Below are positions 1-11,090 of a DNA stretch of 64,000 nt, piece after piece. The DNA is from Dermatemys mawii. Taxonomy: Eukaryota; Chordata; Testudines; Dermatemydidae. A program made the translations under genes and the position numbers. Position 1 is the first letter of the stretch. Each line of letters begins with the position of its first letter. The notes under the pieces were generated by a model, which saw nothing but the letters and a program-made list of their open reading frames with translations, made no database searches and was not told the DNA's origin. The stretch is taken from NCBI GenBank assembly GCA_007922305.1, contig ML677373.1, positions 16,295,071 to 16,359,070 of the forward strand. Reading direction: 5' to 3'.

Positions 1-2128
1 AGTGCCCAGCAACACAGCGCAGCAGTTTAGGATTGGAAGTGAAAAAGAGTATTAAATCCACTTGAAAAGTCATAGAAACTTTTTGATTCAATCCTATCAT
101 TGCCGTGAACAGGACACCAAGGTTTACACACCTTTTCTTACAAAATGTGCTGTGGTAACTTTTAGCAAAAGTTAAATCTTGGGCAACCAATTTACCTCTT
201 CATTCATTCAGGGTCCTCATGGAGTTAGTAACAATAAAAGGATATTATAAGGCTTAATTACTGTTTCCATGGATTCTTTGAGACAAATATTGCTACAGAA
301 TTGCAGAGTACTGCTAATGAAAAAAGGAGAAAATAATATATTTTTGTTCTATTTTGCACCAGATTTAGCCACAAAACTAGATTTAGATTTACAATCTTCT
401 CTCTCTCTCTCTCTCTCTGATTTATCCCTTTTGTTGCATCTGTATTTTTGTAAAGTTGATTTACTTTGAAATTAAGAGCAAATGTATGTATTTAGCTAAG
501 TAATTTTTCTTCTGAATATGATTCACCGATCTGCATATTTCATCTACATAATACTACACAAAATGCCTAAGTTTAATTAGGAGCAACCCACAACAGCATG
601 AAATTCTTCATTACATTTGAAGACTTGTTTCAGTAGCAGGTTGTCTGATGTTCACTTCATAGGTCGGTAGCCACAGATGCAATCAGAGAGTTAATCCTAA
701 TTCCTTCAGGGAAATTTAAAAGGATTCCCTCATTGGAAACCTCAAAACACCACGTTTCATTTTTTGTCTACAGCACAAAAATGTTGATTCTGCCAACTTG
801 ATTGTGAATGGAGGAATGAGGATGTGATCCAACTCCCATAGAACTCAGTGGAAAGTCCTGGATCTGGCCCTAAGAAGCCAGAAGAAGAAGAGTTGATTAA
901 AGCTTCCTGAGCCCCTCTGAGCTTTGACTTTGAATGGAGTCTGCGGTTGTTAGCTCACCAATTTGTTCCTGGCTTCAGCCAGAAAGATAGATACAGAGCC
1001 TGATTCTTTTCTCACTGACCATGTTTTTTGTGTTGGTGTAACTCCATTCACTTCAGTGAAACTGCTGATTTCCATCAATGTAAGAGGAGAAGCAGGTTCA
1101 CGGCTCTATAGAGTGGTAGCAAATATAGAAAGCAATGTTTAAATACTGAGGGGCCACATTAAGTTTGGCACAGTCCTTCAAACAGTTAATCATGTGAGTA
1201 CATAAGTAGTCCCATTCAAGTCTGTGAGACTACTTGCATGAGTAAAGATTTACAGTATCGGGTTCTTAGTTTAACAATACTCAATTTACAAATTAACAGA
1301 AGGTAATGTGAATTAATATTCAGTGACAAACTTAAATGAGAATTTCCACACTTCTGTATGCTTACGTTTTGTAACTGTTACATTTTTTCACAGCTGTTTT
1401 TGTAAGCAGGGAATAATTTATCTACATTGATTTTAAAAAGTTCATAAATGCTTTTTATTTGAAAAAATACCATAACATTTCCCCTGCCTTCTTATATGTC
1501 TACTTTCCTCTTTTTTTTCTATGGCTTCTACATAGAAAGTTCTCATTAAATAATACAGGAGTAAAGAATTGAATGCAAGAACCTGAAGGAAACAAAAAAC
1601 AGTACATTTTTAAAGGAATTTAATTGGGCCAGGACATCAACATTAATAATTCATACAAAAAATGCTGTGGAAACTGGACTGATTCACTGGATTCAGGCAA
1701 TAATAAGCCCAGATACCTGTACTTAATTAGAAGTTTTGGTATGGTGATGGTGGGCTTCATTATGAATGTCAGATACGCCAGTGTTAAATCACTTTTACCT
1801 CCATTGGATTTATACCAGTGTACTGGAGCTCAGAACCTGGTTTGGTGGTCATGATTTCTTTAGATTTTGTTGGTCTCATTTGATGTAGAAACTGAAAATT
1901 ATTTGTTGTTGAATACAGTCCATTAAAATGTTAAATATCTAGGAAAAGGCCGTCTTACTTTAGTTATTAAAATTCTCTTTTTTAAACCTTTTCCCTTATT
2001 TTCACACCACAAATTTTAAAAAGAAAAAATGGACTTCTTTAATGATCAGTTCCAAAATTTAAGTCCTATGCCAAAAGCAATATTTTTACCTAAATCAGAG
2101 AATTGTTCACTTTGCCTGTATTTTATAG
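1..2128 (+). other. STXBP4: STXBP4 intron, 3' part (upstream boundary outside window)
   Basis: This is intronic sequence ending in a pyrimidine-rich tract and the acceptor AG at 2127-2128. I found no exon in it. It contains a (CT)n run at 397-418 and weakly recognisable repeat remnants. One, around 985-1095, has the 'gtgtaactccattcacttcagtg' style of diverged palindromic repeat; another is around 1195-1265. Short open frames here have no recognisable protein and are best read as chance. Confidence 0.75.
397..418. repeat. (CT)n microsatellite
   Basis: An almost uninterrupted CT dinucleotide run of about 22 bases lies within the first intron segment. A chance open frame crosses it and encodes a Leu/Ser run with no biological meaning. 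Confidence 0.9.
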
Positions 2129-2305
2129 GAAGCCAAGGCGGCAGTGGAAGAGGCAAGAGCCCTGCGAAGTAGGATTCATCTTGCAGAAGCTGCACAGAGG
2201 CAGGCTCGTGGGATGGAGATGGATTATGAAGAAATAATCCGCCTATTAGAGGCTGAAATTACAGAGCTGAAGGCTCAGCTCGCTGATCATTCTGGCCAAA
2301 ATAAA
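2129..2305 (+). CDS. STXBP4: STXBP4 coding exon, coiled-coil segment (59 codons)
   Basis: This internal exon of syntaxin-binding protein 4 is 177 bp and phase 0 at both ends. The acceptor is ttttatag before 2129 and the donor is gtaagc from 2306. It encodes residues 1-59 of the partial product, an Ala/Glu/Leu/Arg-rich helical stretch beginning EAKAAVEEAR and ending DHSGQNK. Its heptad-like spacing of hydrophobic residues fits the central coiled coil of the family. STXBP4 binds syntaxin-4 and is linked to insulin-regulated GLUT4 vesicle docking in mammals (family knowledge). The upstream PDZ domain is not in the window. The exon joins in frame to 5277. The identification rests on recognising this peptide together with the C-terminal WW domain encoded downstream. 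Confidence 0.9.
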
Positions 2306-3154
2306 GTAAGCGGAACAGTCATCTCTCATAGTTACCATGGTTTCCTTGCTGTTGTCATGTATCGTGTTTTCATTTTCTTTTCATCTGCTCTTCTTAAGTA
2401 GGTCACTGTTTTGTCTTGTATTATTCAATAACTGGAATGATGCATAGTGAAGGGGGCAATGTGAAGGCTACGAGCCTTCCTTTATCTCGATATCTTTAGG
2501 CTGGAAAAACAAGAGCCAGAAGCTTATTTGGGTCATTGGTCAATATGGCACATCTCAAGCATTAAAGTATAAAACATCGACTATTTTGGTTTTCTATTTT
2601 GTTTTAAAATTTACTGATACATTTCCTATAAAAATTGAGGCAAAGAAAAATCATTTTTGTGGTTGATTAAAGCTTTCAAGGATGTGTGAGAGGTTGAAAG
2701 ATATTTTAGATTCCTAAGCAAATTCACATATGTTCAGTTTCATCTTTAGCCTGGTTTCTGTTTTAAATCAGTGCAGATGTATCTTCAGTAAGTGCATTTG
2801 TTGTTTACACTTGGCATATTATTAGTATTTCTAGCCTGCTTCTCAGTCATGCACATATAATAATATAAAATTCAGTACTATTCTTGAACAGATTCAAATT
2901 TACTCAAGTTAATTATTTGAAAGATGCCAACATTAGTGTGACCTAAATCTGATTATTTTTTTTAAATGAGAAAGGTTGTACAAATGAGCCTCATGCTTGA
3001 AGCCACAATATTATCCCTAGTGAATTATGGAGACCAATTCAGAAATAAAACAGTTTGGAACAATTTTTAATGAACCTCATAACTGAGAATCCATTTTCAT
3101 GCTGACATATATTGATTATTGTTTCCTTATACTTCCTGTTGTTTGTCTATATCC

Positions 3155-3310
3155 ATCTGTTGTCTCTTGTCTTATTCTTAGATTGTAAGCTCTTTGGGAC
3201 AGAGGCTACCTTTTTGTTCTGTTTGTTCATTCAGGTCCTAGAACAGTGGTGTCCTGGACCTTGAGTAGGGCTCTTAGGCTTTACGATAATACAGATTAAA
3301 AAATAGTAAC
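3155..3310 (+). repeat. L2/MIR-like retroposon 3' tail
   Basis: The stretch reads 'gattgtaagctctttggg' followed by a segment of the 'gtcctggaccttgagtaggg' type and an ending resembling 'cgataatacagat'. This is the familiar tail of sauropsid L2-related SINEs. It is diverged and therefore old. The family name is from memory and was not searched. Confidence 0.5.
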
Positions 3311-3774
3311 AATAATAGCTGGCATTTGTGTGTGTGTGTGTAGTTACCTAGTTTCCTCATGAAAAATGGATATGCCCAATAATTTAAAATAAGGGTGGCC
3401 TGCTGAAATTTTCAATGTGAAAATTAGCTCAGTATTAAAAAGTAAAAACTGTGTTACAAGAGCTATAAAGTGCATGGACCTAATACATCACAGCTTTGTG
3501 CACTCTTTGTGCAATTACTTAGGCCCAGGTTTTCAAAAGAGCACAGCTCCCATTGAAGCTCAAAATAAGTGTCCATATTTTCAGTTATGCTCAGCACATT
3601 GATGCATGTTAGGTGCTAAACTTTCTTGAAAATCTGGTCGCAGACATAAGTGCTTGAAAATCTAGACTTGAGTGCTTTTAAAGATCCGACTTGGGGCCTC
3701 ATCCTCCACCATCTTGTTTAGTGGTAACACTCCCATTGCCTGCATCAGGAGCAGGATTAGACCCTTGTACTTGT

Positions 3775-3890
3775 GTAAAGTTGGAAGCTCTTCAGGGCTG
3801 GTGCTGTCTACTAGTCTGTGTTGGTACAGAGCCTAGCACAATTATGCCTCGTTCTTGGATGGTCCTTAGGCATTAGCTTAATAAACCTGA
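3775..3890 (+). repeat. L2/MIR-like retroposon 3' tail, second copy
   Basis: This is a shorter, more diverged relative of the element at 3155-3310. Shared blocks are 'gaagctcttcagggc', 'ggtacagagcctagcacaat' and a following 'tggtcc' segment. It lies on the same strand. Confidence 0.45.
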
Positions 3891-4714
3891 TAGATTTTTT
3901 AAAAAATAAGTTGGTGTAAAACGTTAACATTTCAGTTTGGTACCCTTTTACTCCCACTTTGTTTGAGTGGTTGTACGAGAAGCAAAGCAGTAGAGAATAA
4001 GGCCCCTTAAGTAGCATACTTTGAAGTGCTCTTCTAAATTTAATTTATGCAACTGCTAGTATAAGCAAGTGATATTGATCAGTTCACCTTGTTTCTTTAG
4101 GTACGGTACGTGAAGAAGAGGTTTGCTCCACTTTGACTTTTGATAACATCTGTAAGCCAGAGAAACCAAAACTGTACTTAGTAAAGCAGCAGCAGTTGGT
4201 TGTATTTAATAAAATCCTCCCTAAGTAGGCTCAGCATCTCCTTTTCCAATAATGAACCATGTGATCTACGTTACAGAAAAGAAACTTTCTAATCAAGCAC
4301 ACTTTCTGATACTCTGTCACAGAGTTATTAGTTTGATGAGATCCTAATGTAGTAGTTAAATATTAAACAAAAAACAGTTTCTTTCAGAGTTTTAACACAA
4401 TTCTGATCCAGCAGTTTATCAGAAAAGGAATGGAGTACAGGTCTTCCCACCATGATCAAATCACCACTGTGGACTGCTCGGGGATCCAGCCCCAGGCTGA
4501 TGCCCTTTCTAAAAGAACCAAAAAAAAAAAAAAAAAAAGATTGTAAAAAGAGACATTGTGGCCGCAGTCTGTTGTCTGCTGCGATCAAGATGCTGGAGCT
4601 GATTCCCAACATGCATGTCCAATGAACAACTGAACCAGATGCATTCTAAAACTTCTGATTCAACTGTTTTGCTCTCAGATCTAAAGTTAAAAAACCTTGT
4701 AGAAAACAGAGCAT

Positions 4715-4969
4715 GGGCTTGTCTACATGAACAATTAGTTCACACCAAGCTGGGGTGTAAATCTACCATGAAGTAACCTGCTGCAGACCAACTGTCTTTG
4801 TGCAGCGTGCTGGCGTGTTAATAGTTTGTTAGAGCTCTTTAATCTAGTCCTCAAAGTGCTCTAACAAACTGTTAACACACATCAGCAGGGAGCTGGTCCA
4901 CAGCAGGCCAGTGTGGGGTACAGTCACACCTCAGTTTGCTGTGAACCAATTATTCATGTAGATAGGCCC
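4715..4969. mobile_element. MITE-like element with ~29-bp terminal inverted repeats and inner palindrome
   Basis: The left end (4715-4743, gggcttgtctacatgaacaa...) matches the reverse complement of the right end (...attattcatgtagataggccc, ending 4969) over about 29 bases with four mismatches. A second inverted pair sits inside: a tgttaatagtttgttagagc arm and, about 30 bp on, its counterpart gctctaacaaactgttaaca. The element is non-coding and 255 bp long. I could not find a clean target-site duplication, so the superfamily is open. The gtctacac-type ends recall a common turtle DNA-transposon family. Confidence 0.7.
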
Positions 4970-5276
4970 TCAGTTACTTGGACATGGAGGAGATAGAGTG
5001 CTAAAGTAGGGATCCAAGGAAAGCGTTGATAGGACAACATTTTAAAATCTACTGTATCTCACAATAAGTTCTGAGTTCAGATTTTATTTTAAATGACATG
5101 CATGTTTTAGGCAATTTTAGGACAATATTTGCTCCCTTCTTCCTCTTTCCTTAAAATTTGGAGAGACAATCCCATCACCTTCACCATTTACTCAAAAAGG
5201 GAGAAAAATGGCAAATAGGATAAATAAAATTGTCTTGAATTTAATTTAGATAGTATTGACTGAATTTCTTCCACAG

Positions 5277-5393
5277 GATAATGTTCAAGATTTAAGAAAG
5301 AGAATTACTGTGCTTGACTGCCAGCTGCGGAAATCAGAATCTGCTAGGAAAACCTTTGAGGTCGCCACTGCAAAACTGCTGCAGTTTGTAGAG
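5277..5393 (+). CDS. STXBP4: STXBP4 coding exon, coiled-coil segment (39 codons)
   Basis: This internal exon is 117 bp and phase 0 at both ends. The acceptor is cttccacag before 5277 and the donor gtaact starts at 5394. It encodes residues 60-98 of the partial product, opening DNVQDLRKRITVLDCQLRK and ending KLLQFVE. It continues the coiled coil from the previous exon with leucine/isoleucine/valine at heptad-like spacing and many charged residues. Because the length is a multiple of three and both ends are phase 0, skipping it would keep the frame. Confidence 0.9.
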
Positions 5394-6631
5394 GTAACTT
5401 TTTTCCACTCTTGTCTCCTGCAGCGTTTTATTTGGGAAAAGATGTGTGTTAATATATCTAAGGGACAAATTTGATAAATCAAGCATGAATGTGTAAAACT
5501 ATAGTCTGAAAAAAACATTCACAGCTTATACAACCTGCTGAAATAAAGGTTAAGACAGAATTCCATCTAGGGATTTTTGAGTCCTTTGATTGTTGCTGTG
5601 TGCCTAATTGTAACAAGAATTCTTTTGTTTATGCATTAAAACTTAGCATTTAGAGGTCAAATTTCTTTATCTGGAAATGGTAAAATAATGCCCATTTGCA
5701 AAATTAAGAGGCAGATACACATCAGTAAACAGAGGTTATGCTGAAAACATGTTAAAAAAGCAGAATTGTAGCTTGCTGTATGTTTAATCTAGCTCAGCCT
5801 GTTCTGCACCATTTTATACTGAGCCAGTCAGTATTGCTGTATCCTTTATACTAGCCAAGGATATGATCTACTCATATATTTATTTCACATAGTAGAAAGC
5901 TTTATAACATGGATGAATAGATCATATACACACAACACGGTTGTGTTTTAATGAATCTTGGCCAATTCATGTTTTCCTCCCCCATATGGTGGACCTCAGT
6001 TGTCCCGTGCTATGAAAATAGGGTGATTTTGCATATTATAATTTTCAGGCAGCTTAAAATTGTTGCTGCTCCTTCCTCCCATGCTGACTACCAATATAAG
6101 AAAATCTCCCAGACTTTGTTTTGAATGTCAGATATGGGGGAAAGGTGTAGCAGGCTTATACCAAAGAGTTCTTTAAGGGAGAAAATTGTCATTTGAAGTG
6201 TCATCTTTTATATCTCAGCAATACACCTTATTTGTGTCTACAATTTTACTTCCATGGAAACTGAGAAATTTCTCATTTTATAATCCTTACATAATGGCCT
6301 GGCAATAGGAAAATGTTTGATTTAGCAAATTAGCCTTTCTACAAGAAGATCTGTGGTTAGGGAGATAAAGTCCCTACATACATTGTTCACATTTGCATAG
6401 ATGTGGATGAGGTGTTTTGGGTTAATAGAATATTGTCCACATGAAAAATCATTTAGAATCTGTTATAAGAAAACTGAGACCCCAGTTCATTCCCTGTGGC
6501 TAGGAATACAAATTGTGCGTACAAAGTTTGCAGGGAGACAGACGGTCTTTACGTAGGCGACAAAGCAACAAAAATAGTATGTGAAGCTTATAAAACATTG
6601 GCTATTCATTTCTTTCATTGTTTGTCAACAG
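5394..6631 (+). other. STXBP4: STXBP4 intron (about 1.2 kb)
   Basis: This GT-AG intron has donor gtaact and acceptor tttgtcaacag. It is AT-rich, and I see no gene or clearly classifiable repeat in it. Confidence 0.8.
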
Positions 6632-6681
6632 GTTGTGCATGAAGTACTAGCAGACAACTCCATCCCATTGTCAAATTTAAG
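6632..6681 (+). CDS. STXBP4: STXBP4 short coding exon (50 bp)
   Basis: This exon is only 50 bp. The acceptor is tttgtcaacag before 6632 and the donor gtaaga starts at 6682. It encodes VVHEVLADNSIPLSNL plus the first two bases of a serine codon (residues 99-114 and part of 115). It starts in phase 0 and ends after codon position 2, so skipping would shift the frame of everything downstream, including the WW domain. Its peptide leaves the coiled coil and starts the linker. It is supported by exact splice signals and a correct join to 9324. Confidence 0.85.
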
Positions 6682-9323
6682 GTAAGAAAACCTAAATTTA
6701 ACTTGTTGTACTGAAGGTAATGTGGTGAGGTTATATGAAATATAGCAATACATGCTGTTTAAAACCTTTGTGACAGGGTTAGAAGCTCCAAACAACTCAT
6801 CGTAAGCCGTAGGTGTTTTCTTTCTATATCCCATGCATTTCTGAATGCCACTTTTATGAACAGTGGAAATAAAAACACAACACTGGTCTCAGGGCTGCAA
6901 CTTTCATTAACAATTTGAAGATAAAACAGTTAACCAGCACAGACTCAGCACACGTATGGGCATTTCCATGCTTGCATCAGTTAAAGACCTCTAGCCACAG
7001 CTTTCCATCTTATTCTTTTCCCATGCAAAGAGTAAGACTCTTTGGTAGAAACTGCCTCTCGCGTAGGTCCAGTAATAAGTAGCATCCCTAGTGTAAGTCC
7101 CACCAACATCTATCTAGGTCCATTTCTTCCAAGAGTTTAGATTTTGCTTAGGAAGACTTTCAAGGTTACTTCCTGCACCATTTATGTGGCCAATGACCTT
7201 GCCAACAAAGGTGGAATAAAGGAAGAATGCGCATATTCACATGTGTCAGGACATCCTCAAACCACCTCCAACAGGGCTTGGGAGAAAACGCTTGACCCAC
7301 TGCATCAAACAGCTTATGAATGAGATAACCAGCTACCTGCCACACAATGCCTGCAATAAGGGAGAGAGAATAGCCTCTTGCCACTGGCTAGGGCTATCTG
7401 ACAGAGGGAAAAATTCCATCCTGACCCTAAATATGGCAACTGGTATAACCTTGTATACAGTGAAGATTGTGCCTCAGACTCCAGTAGCACTACCTGCTTT
7501 TGTTATAGAGCAAGAAGAATTCAAGCCTGTAATCAGAGAAACCATATTTATGTAAACTTTATGAAAATGAACTGAATTACTTTAATTAAAAAATGCTGCA
7601 GCTCAGATGTATTCAACAGGATTTAAAGCAGCCTTTGGCCTCTTAAAATACCAGTGTAATTCTATCCTGTCTCACAGGATAGGTTTCTCCTCCTCCATGT
7701 TCAAGAATAAATGCTAAATAGGACCCTATCCTGCAAACCCTATTCACGCAAAATTCCTAGTAAAGTCAAATCTGTTTAACTGAAATTATCAGGGCTTTTG
7801 TCTCTCTGACCGTTTCAGGATCAAGCTCTCAGGCTGTAATAGATGCCTGTTAAGTAGCAAACACATTCTATCCTTATGTATTTATGCATTAATCCCAATC
7901 AGGTCAATGGGAATTGTTTTTGACTAACAGAGATAGCAACATTTCATTCTTTACAAAGTTGGTATGCCCTGTTTTCATGGGAAATTCTGAGTACAGAAGT
8001 CAGTATAATCTTTGGGTAAGTGTAACACACTGCTGGGGATATCCAGAGCTGTGAGCTACTGTGTTCAGTCTCTCTGCCTCAGTGAGAGTGAGTTTAGCTA
8101 GAGATTAGACTGCGTGTCAGCTTCCTGCTATACCACTCTGTCTTCCTCATCAGTCAAAATCCTCAAAGCTCCGCTGGTCCAAACCTTGTCTAGCTGGTAA
8201 CAATTAGTGAACTCAAGCTTCCGAGCTTTTCGGAGATGTTGCTCTGCAAAGCACAGCCCCTACCACTGTGCTGCTCTTTCAAAGAGGCAGTACATCATAG
8301 CTTATTAACTTAACTGGGTGAACATACCTTTCCCTTCAAACACAGCACTGAAACAGTTTACAGTTATAATAAAATAAATTTATTAACAAAAGGCCATAAG
8401 TTATACCACATAAAAGGATTAGAGGTAGAAGTGGCTACAAGCAAATAAAAGTCAAAACACGCATCTAAATGACTGAAACAATCTGGCAAAGCACAGTCTT
8501 CTTTCAGGATGGTTTCTCTCACCCAGGTCTCCTTTCCAACTTTTACTGGCCAGGATCCATCACAAGATCACATCACTTAGTTCCTTTGTCTCCTAAGGTG
8601 AAGCATAACACAAAGGTTCTTTACTCTCTTCTATAGTTCAGTGAACCTTTGAAACATATACTTCTGAGGGATGCACCACCAGATAATATTCATTAGTTCA
8701 TGCCAAGTAAAGGAGTGATGGGTCTGGAGGGTAAGGCTCAATGCTGGTTCCTCGATGATTGCTACAATGCAAATTGATCTGTTCCTGCAACCTCCGATAT
8801 TCAAATGAATAACCAATTGATTATGATTGCACCTGGATGGAGGCTTCATCTTTTCCTTTGTCTGGGAAAAACCTGCGTACCAAGTCCCCATTTGTCTGAT
8901 TTGAACACATTTTAGTCCCATATTTCCAGCACAAACGTGTGGTCATTTGTGGGTCTACCATACATATGCTATGCAAGAGTATTAACAATCAGTGTGGTGT
9001 TAGTTTTCCAATGATACCTGACTCTACATCTGTTAGATATAGATTGACATTTGTGAATTGGGGTACAGTGAACTGTTCTGCTGAAACTCACTTCTTGATA
9101 CTGGGGAGCCCTTTGTCCTCTGACATCATGGTGCTGTTATGGTCCCAGTAAGTCTCCTGAATTTGGTAGTTTAATTCTTTGTTTTTGTTACTGGAATGAG
9201 ACTAAAACCAACCAAAAGATATGTTCAACAAGGTGAAAGGATGCCTGCTTTATTTTATTAAAAGTAACATTTTCCCTTGTAATCTTAGAGACAGTTGATC
9301 TCTTTGTTGTGTGTTCTTTCCAG
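6682..9323 (+). other. STXBP4: STXBP4 intron (about 2.6 kb)
   Basis: This GT-AG intron has donor gtaaga and acceptor ttctttccag. A 1.1-kb solo LTR (8021-9147) fills much of its 3' half and ends 176 bp before the next exon. The left part (6690-8015) is AT-rich with no supported gene. Open frames around 7166-7555 lack recognisable domains. Confidence 0.8.
8021..9147. mobile_element. Solo LTR of an LTR retroelement, 5-bp target duplication
   Basis: The element begins TGTAACAC and ends GGTCCCA, the TG...CA form of LTR termini. The identical 5-mer GTAAG flanks it at 8016-8020 and 9148-9152. It is 1127 bp with no gag, pol or env reading frame, so it looks like a solo LTR left by recombination of an old insertion. 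Around 8370-8390 an AATAAATTTATT block, palindromic for a poly(A) signal, leaves the orientation undecided; I recall related turtle LTRs in the opposite orientation. A 5-bp duplication is compatible with several endogenous retroviral or Gypsy-like groups. Confidence 0.7.
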
Positions 9324-9457
9324 TGACCGAAGAGCCACATTATCTACCAAAACACTCCTGGCACGACTGGGGAGAAATGGACGTACAGTCACAGCAGCCC
9401 TTGCAGCAGAAGCCAAAGATCTTACTAAATCTGTCCGTGCCATTCTAGAAGTAGATT
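9324..9457 (+). CDS. STXBP4: STXBP4 coding exon, linker before the WW domain
   Basis: This internal exon is 134 bp. The acceptor is gtgttctttccag before 9324 and the donor gtgagt starts at 9458. Its first base completes the serine codon begun at 6680-6681, and its last T begins a cysteine codon finished at 29113-29114. It encodes residues 115-159, including DRRATLSTKTLLARLGRNGR and EAKDLTKSVRAILEVD. The segment is basic and Leu/Ala-rich and has no named domain. In human STXBP4 the corresponding segment also joins the coiled coil to the WW domain (recalled family knowledge). Confidence 0.9.
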
Positions 9458-10949
9458 GTGAGTGCATAAATATATTCTACCCAGCACCCCTGCACTGTCT
9501 TTCTCACTCTCACCTTTTCACTGACAATTCAGAGTGGAATATTTCAGCAGTTATCAACTAAACAATAAATTTAATCAGTCACTACTGTAGGTTCATCAGA
9601 AGAGAGCATATCTGAGCATAACAGCGACTAGGAAAATCCTTGATGAAAACTGCTGCAGTAGTTCAGATAGTTGTAGCCTATGCACTTACAATAGAAGCAT
9701 GAGCTGGAAGGGTGATTTATGTTTATGATTTATGAGGTTTATTATCAGCCCTTATCAAGGCACCTTTATTAATGTGCCAAAACCTGTATTTCAGAATGGT
9801 AACTAGCCAACACTGTGGGTATGGTTCCAGGAAAACACTATAATACTGACAATCAGGTGGTAGGAAGAAAAAAGGACCTTTAAACAAGCAGGTCTCAGAC
9901 ACAGACTCCTACAGCCTACTTCCTTTTTTAGTCCGGAAAGAAAGTCCAGCCTGTTATCAACAGAACCATATTGGTCCTGATTTTGCTATCAATTACACTA
10001 ATATAAATTGATATCAGTAATTGTTAGAGTTACACTGGTGTAAAATTGAAGTGAAAGGAGCATCAGATCCATTGTAAAGATAAAAGAAAAAATTACATTC
10101 CATCAGAAAGCTTTGCTTTTTCTTTGGCCAAAATGAGATTCAAATTCTTTCAGATTTTTATATCGTTTTGTAGTTGGAATGATCTGTCTTTTCGGAATGG
10201 ACTAGAAAGAATTTTATGGATTAAGTAATGAGCATTGGCCAATATTAAATTACAATTGTCTGAAAGGAAAGACTGTCAGCTAGCAGTTTTACAAATGCTA
10301 TAATCAGTTAACATAGCAGCTGGTTAACTGGTTATTTCACAAGAAGGGTTCATATACTAATGCTGAAATGAGACAATCCTTCTGGAGTGTTTTCATTAAC
10401 ATTATACCAGTATGTTTATCATCCCGGTTCACATTTTACTATAGTGATTCAAGGAACCCAGACTTCTATGTGAATGCAGGGTTCGGGTAGCAGAAAGAAG
10501 GTATTTGATAGCAGAGGACGGAGCACACTGTGTCACTCCTTCCCAATACAATTTATGAAGAAGTCATCAGTCCTGTTTCTCATTTACACTTAAGGCCCTT
10601 TTACACTGCAAAAGTCATCTTCAGCAACAGCATGATATAATTAGATGAAAATATTATTCAGATCAGTAGCCAAGGACACATAGCACAGCTCAAAGGAGCA
10701 AAAATAGCTTGAAGCATGGTTATTTTTCTCAGCCTCTTCTCTCCCCCATACACTCTGCACCAGACGCAGAGAGGGGATGACATAGATGCCAGTTCTATGA
10801 ATTGGTACCACTTAAAGATTTCCCTGAGCTGAGAGAGTCATCAGGGGCTGGTTATGTCAGCTTTTTGACTACTTTTTAATCATCAGAGCAGCACAGAGAC
10901 CCTGGAGTAGAGGACAGGGTCTGGCCCAGATTAGGGAGTCAAGGACCTT

Positions 10950-11090
10950 CTGCATAGTAATCCCAGCTCTGCTGCTGATTTGCTGTGAGACCTTTGCCTC
11001 ATTTCCCCCTTTTCTAAAAGGAGACTAATGCTGCCTTACATGTGGGTCCTCCCAAGGGTTAATTAGTTGTTTGTACGGGGCTTTGAATAT
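10950..11090 (+). repeat. MIR-like SINE remnant
   Basis: The order of motifs 'cccagctctgctgctgattt', 'ctgtgagacctttgcctcat', a poly-pyrimidine block and 'aaggagactaatgctgcctta' resembles the body of MIR-type SINEs in sense orientation. It is strongly diverged. Confidence 0.5.

Larger units (their letters stand above)
2306..5276 (+). other. STXBP4: STXBP4 intron (about 3.0 kb)
   Basis: This GT-AG intron has donor gtaagc at 2306 and acceptor ttccacag ending at 5276. It holds two fragments resembling the 3' tail of an L2/MIR-type retroposon (about 3155-3310 and 3775-3890), a poly(A) run at 4521-4538, and a 255-bp element with terminal inverted repeats at 4715-4969. No further exon is apparent. 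Confidence 0.8.

Noticed and set aside
269..469. 66-codon open frame with Leu/Ser run
   Set aside because: The run is the translation of the (CT)n microsatellite at 397-418.
2144..2401. Longer open frame extending past the exon end at 2305
   Set aside because: The conserved peptide stops at a perfect gtaagc donor. The residues beyond it are intronic and hydrophobic-biased without homology.
5256..5474. Open frame starting 21 bases before the exon and running past its end
   Set aside because: The acceptor cttccacag at 5276 and donor gtaact at 5394 delimit the conserved peptide; the rest is intron.
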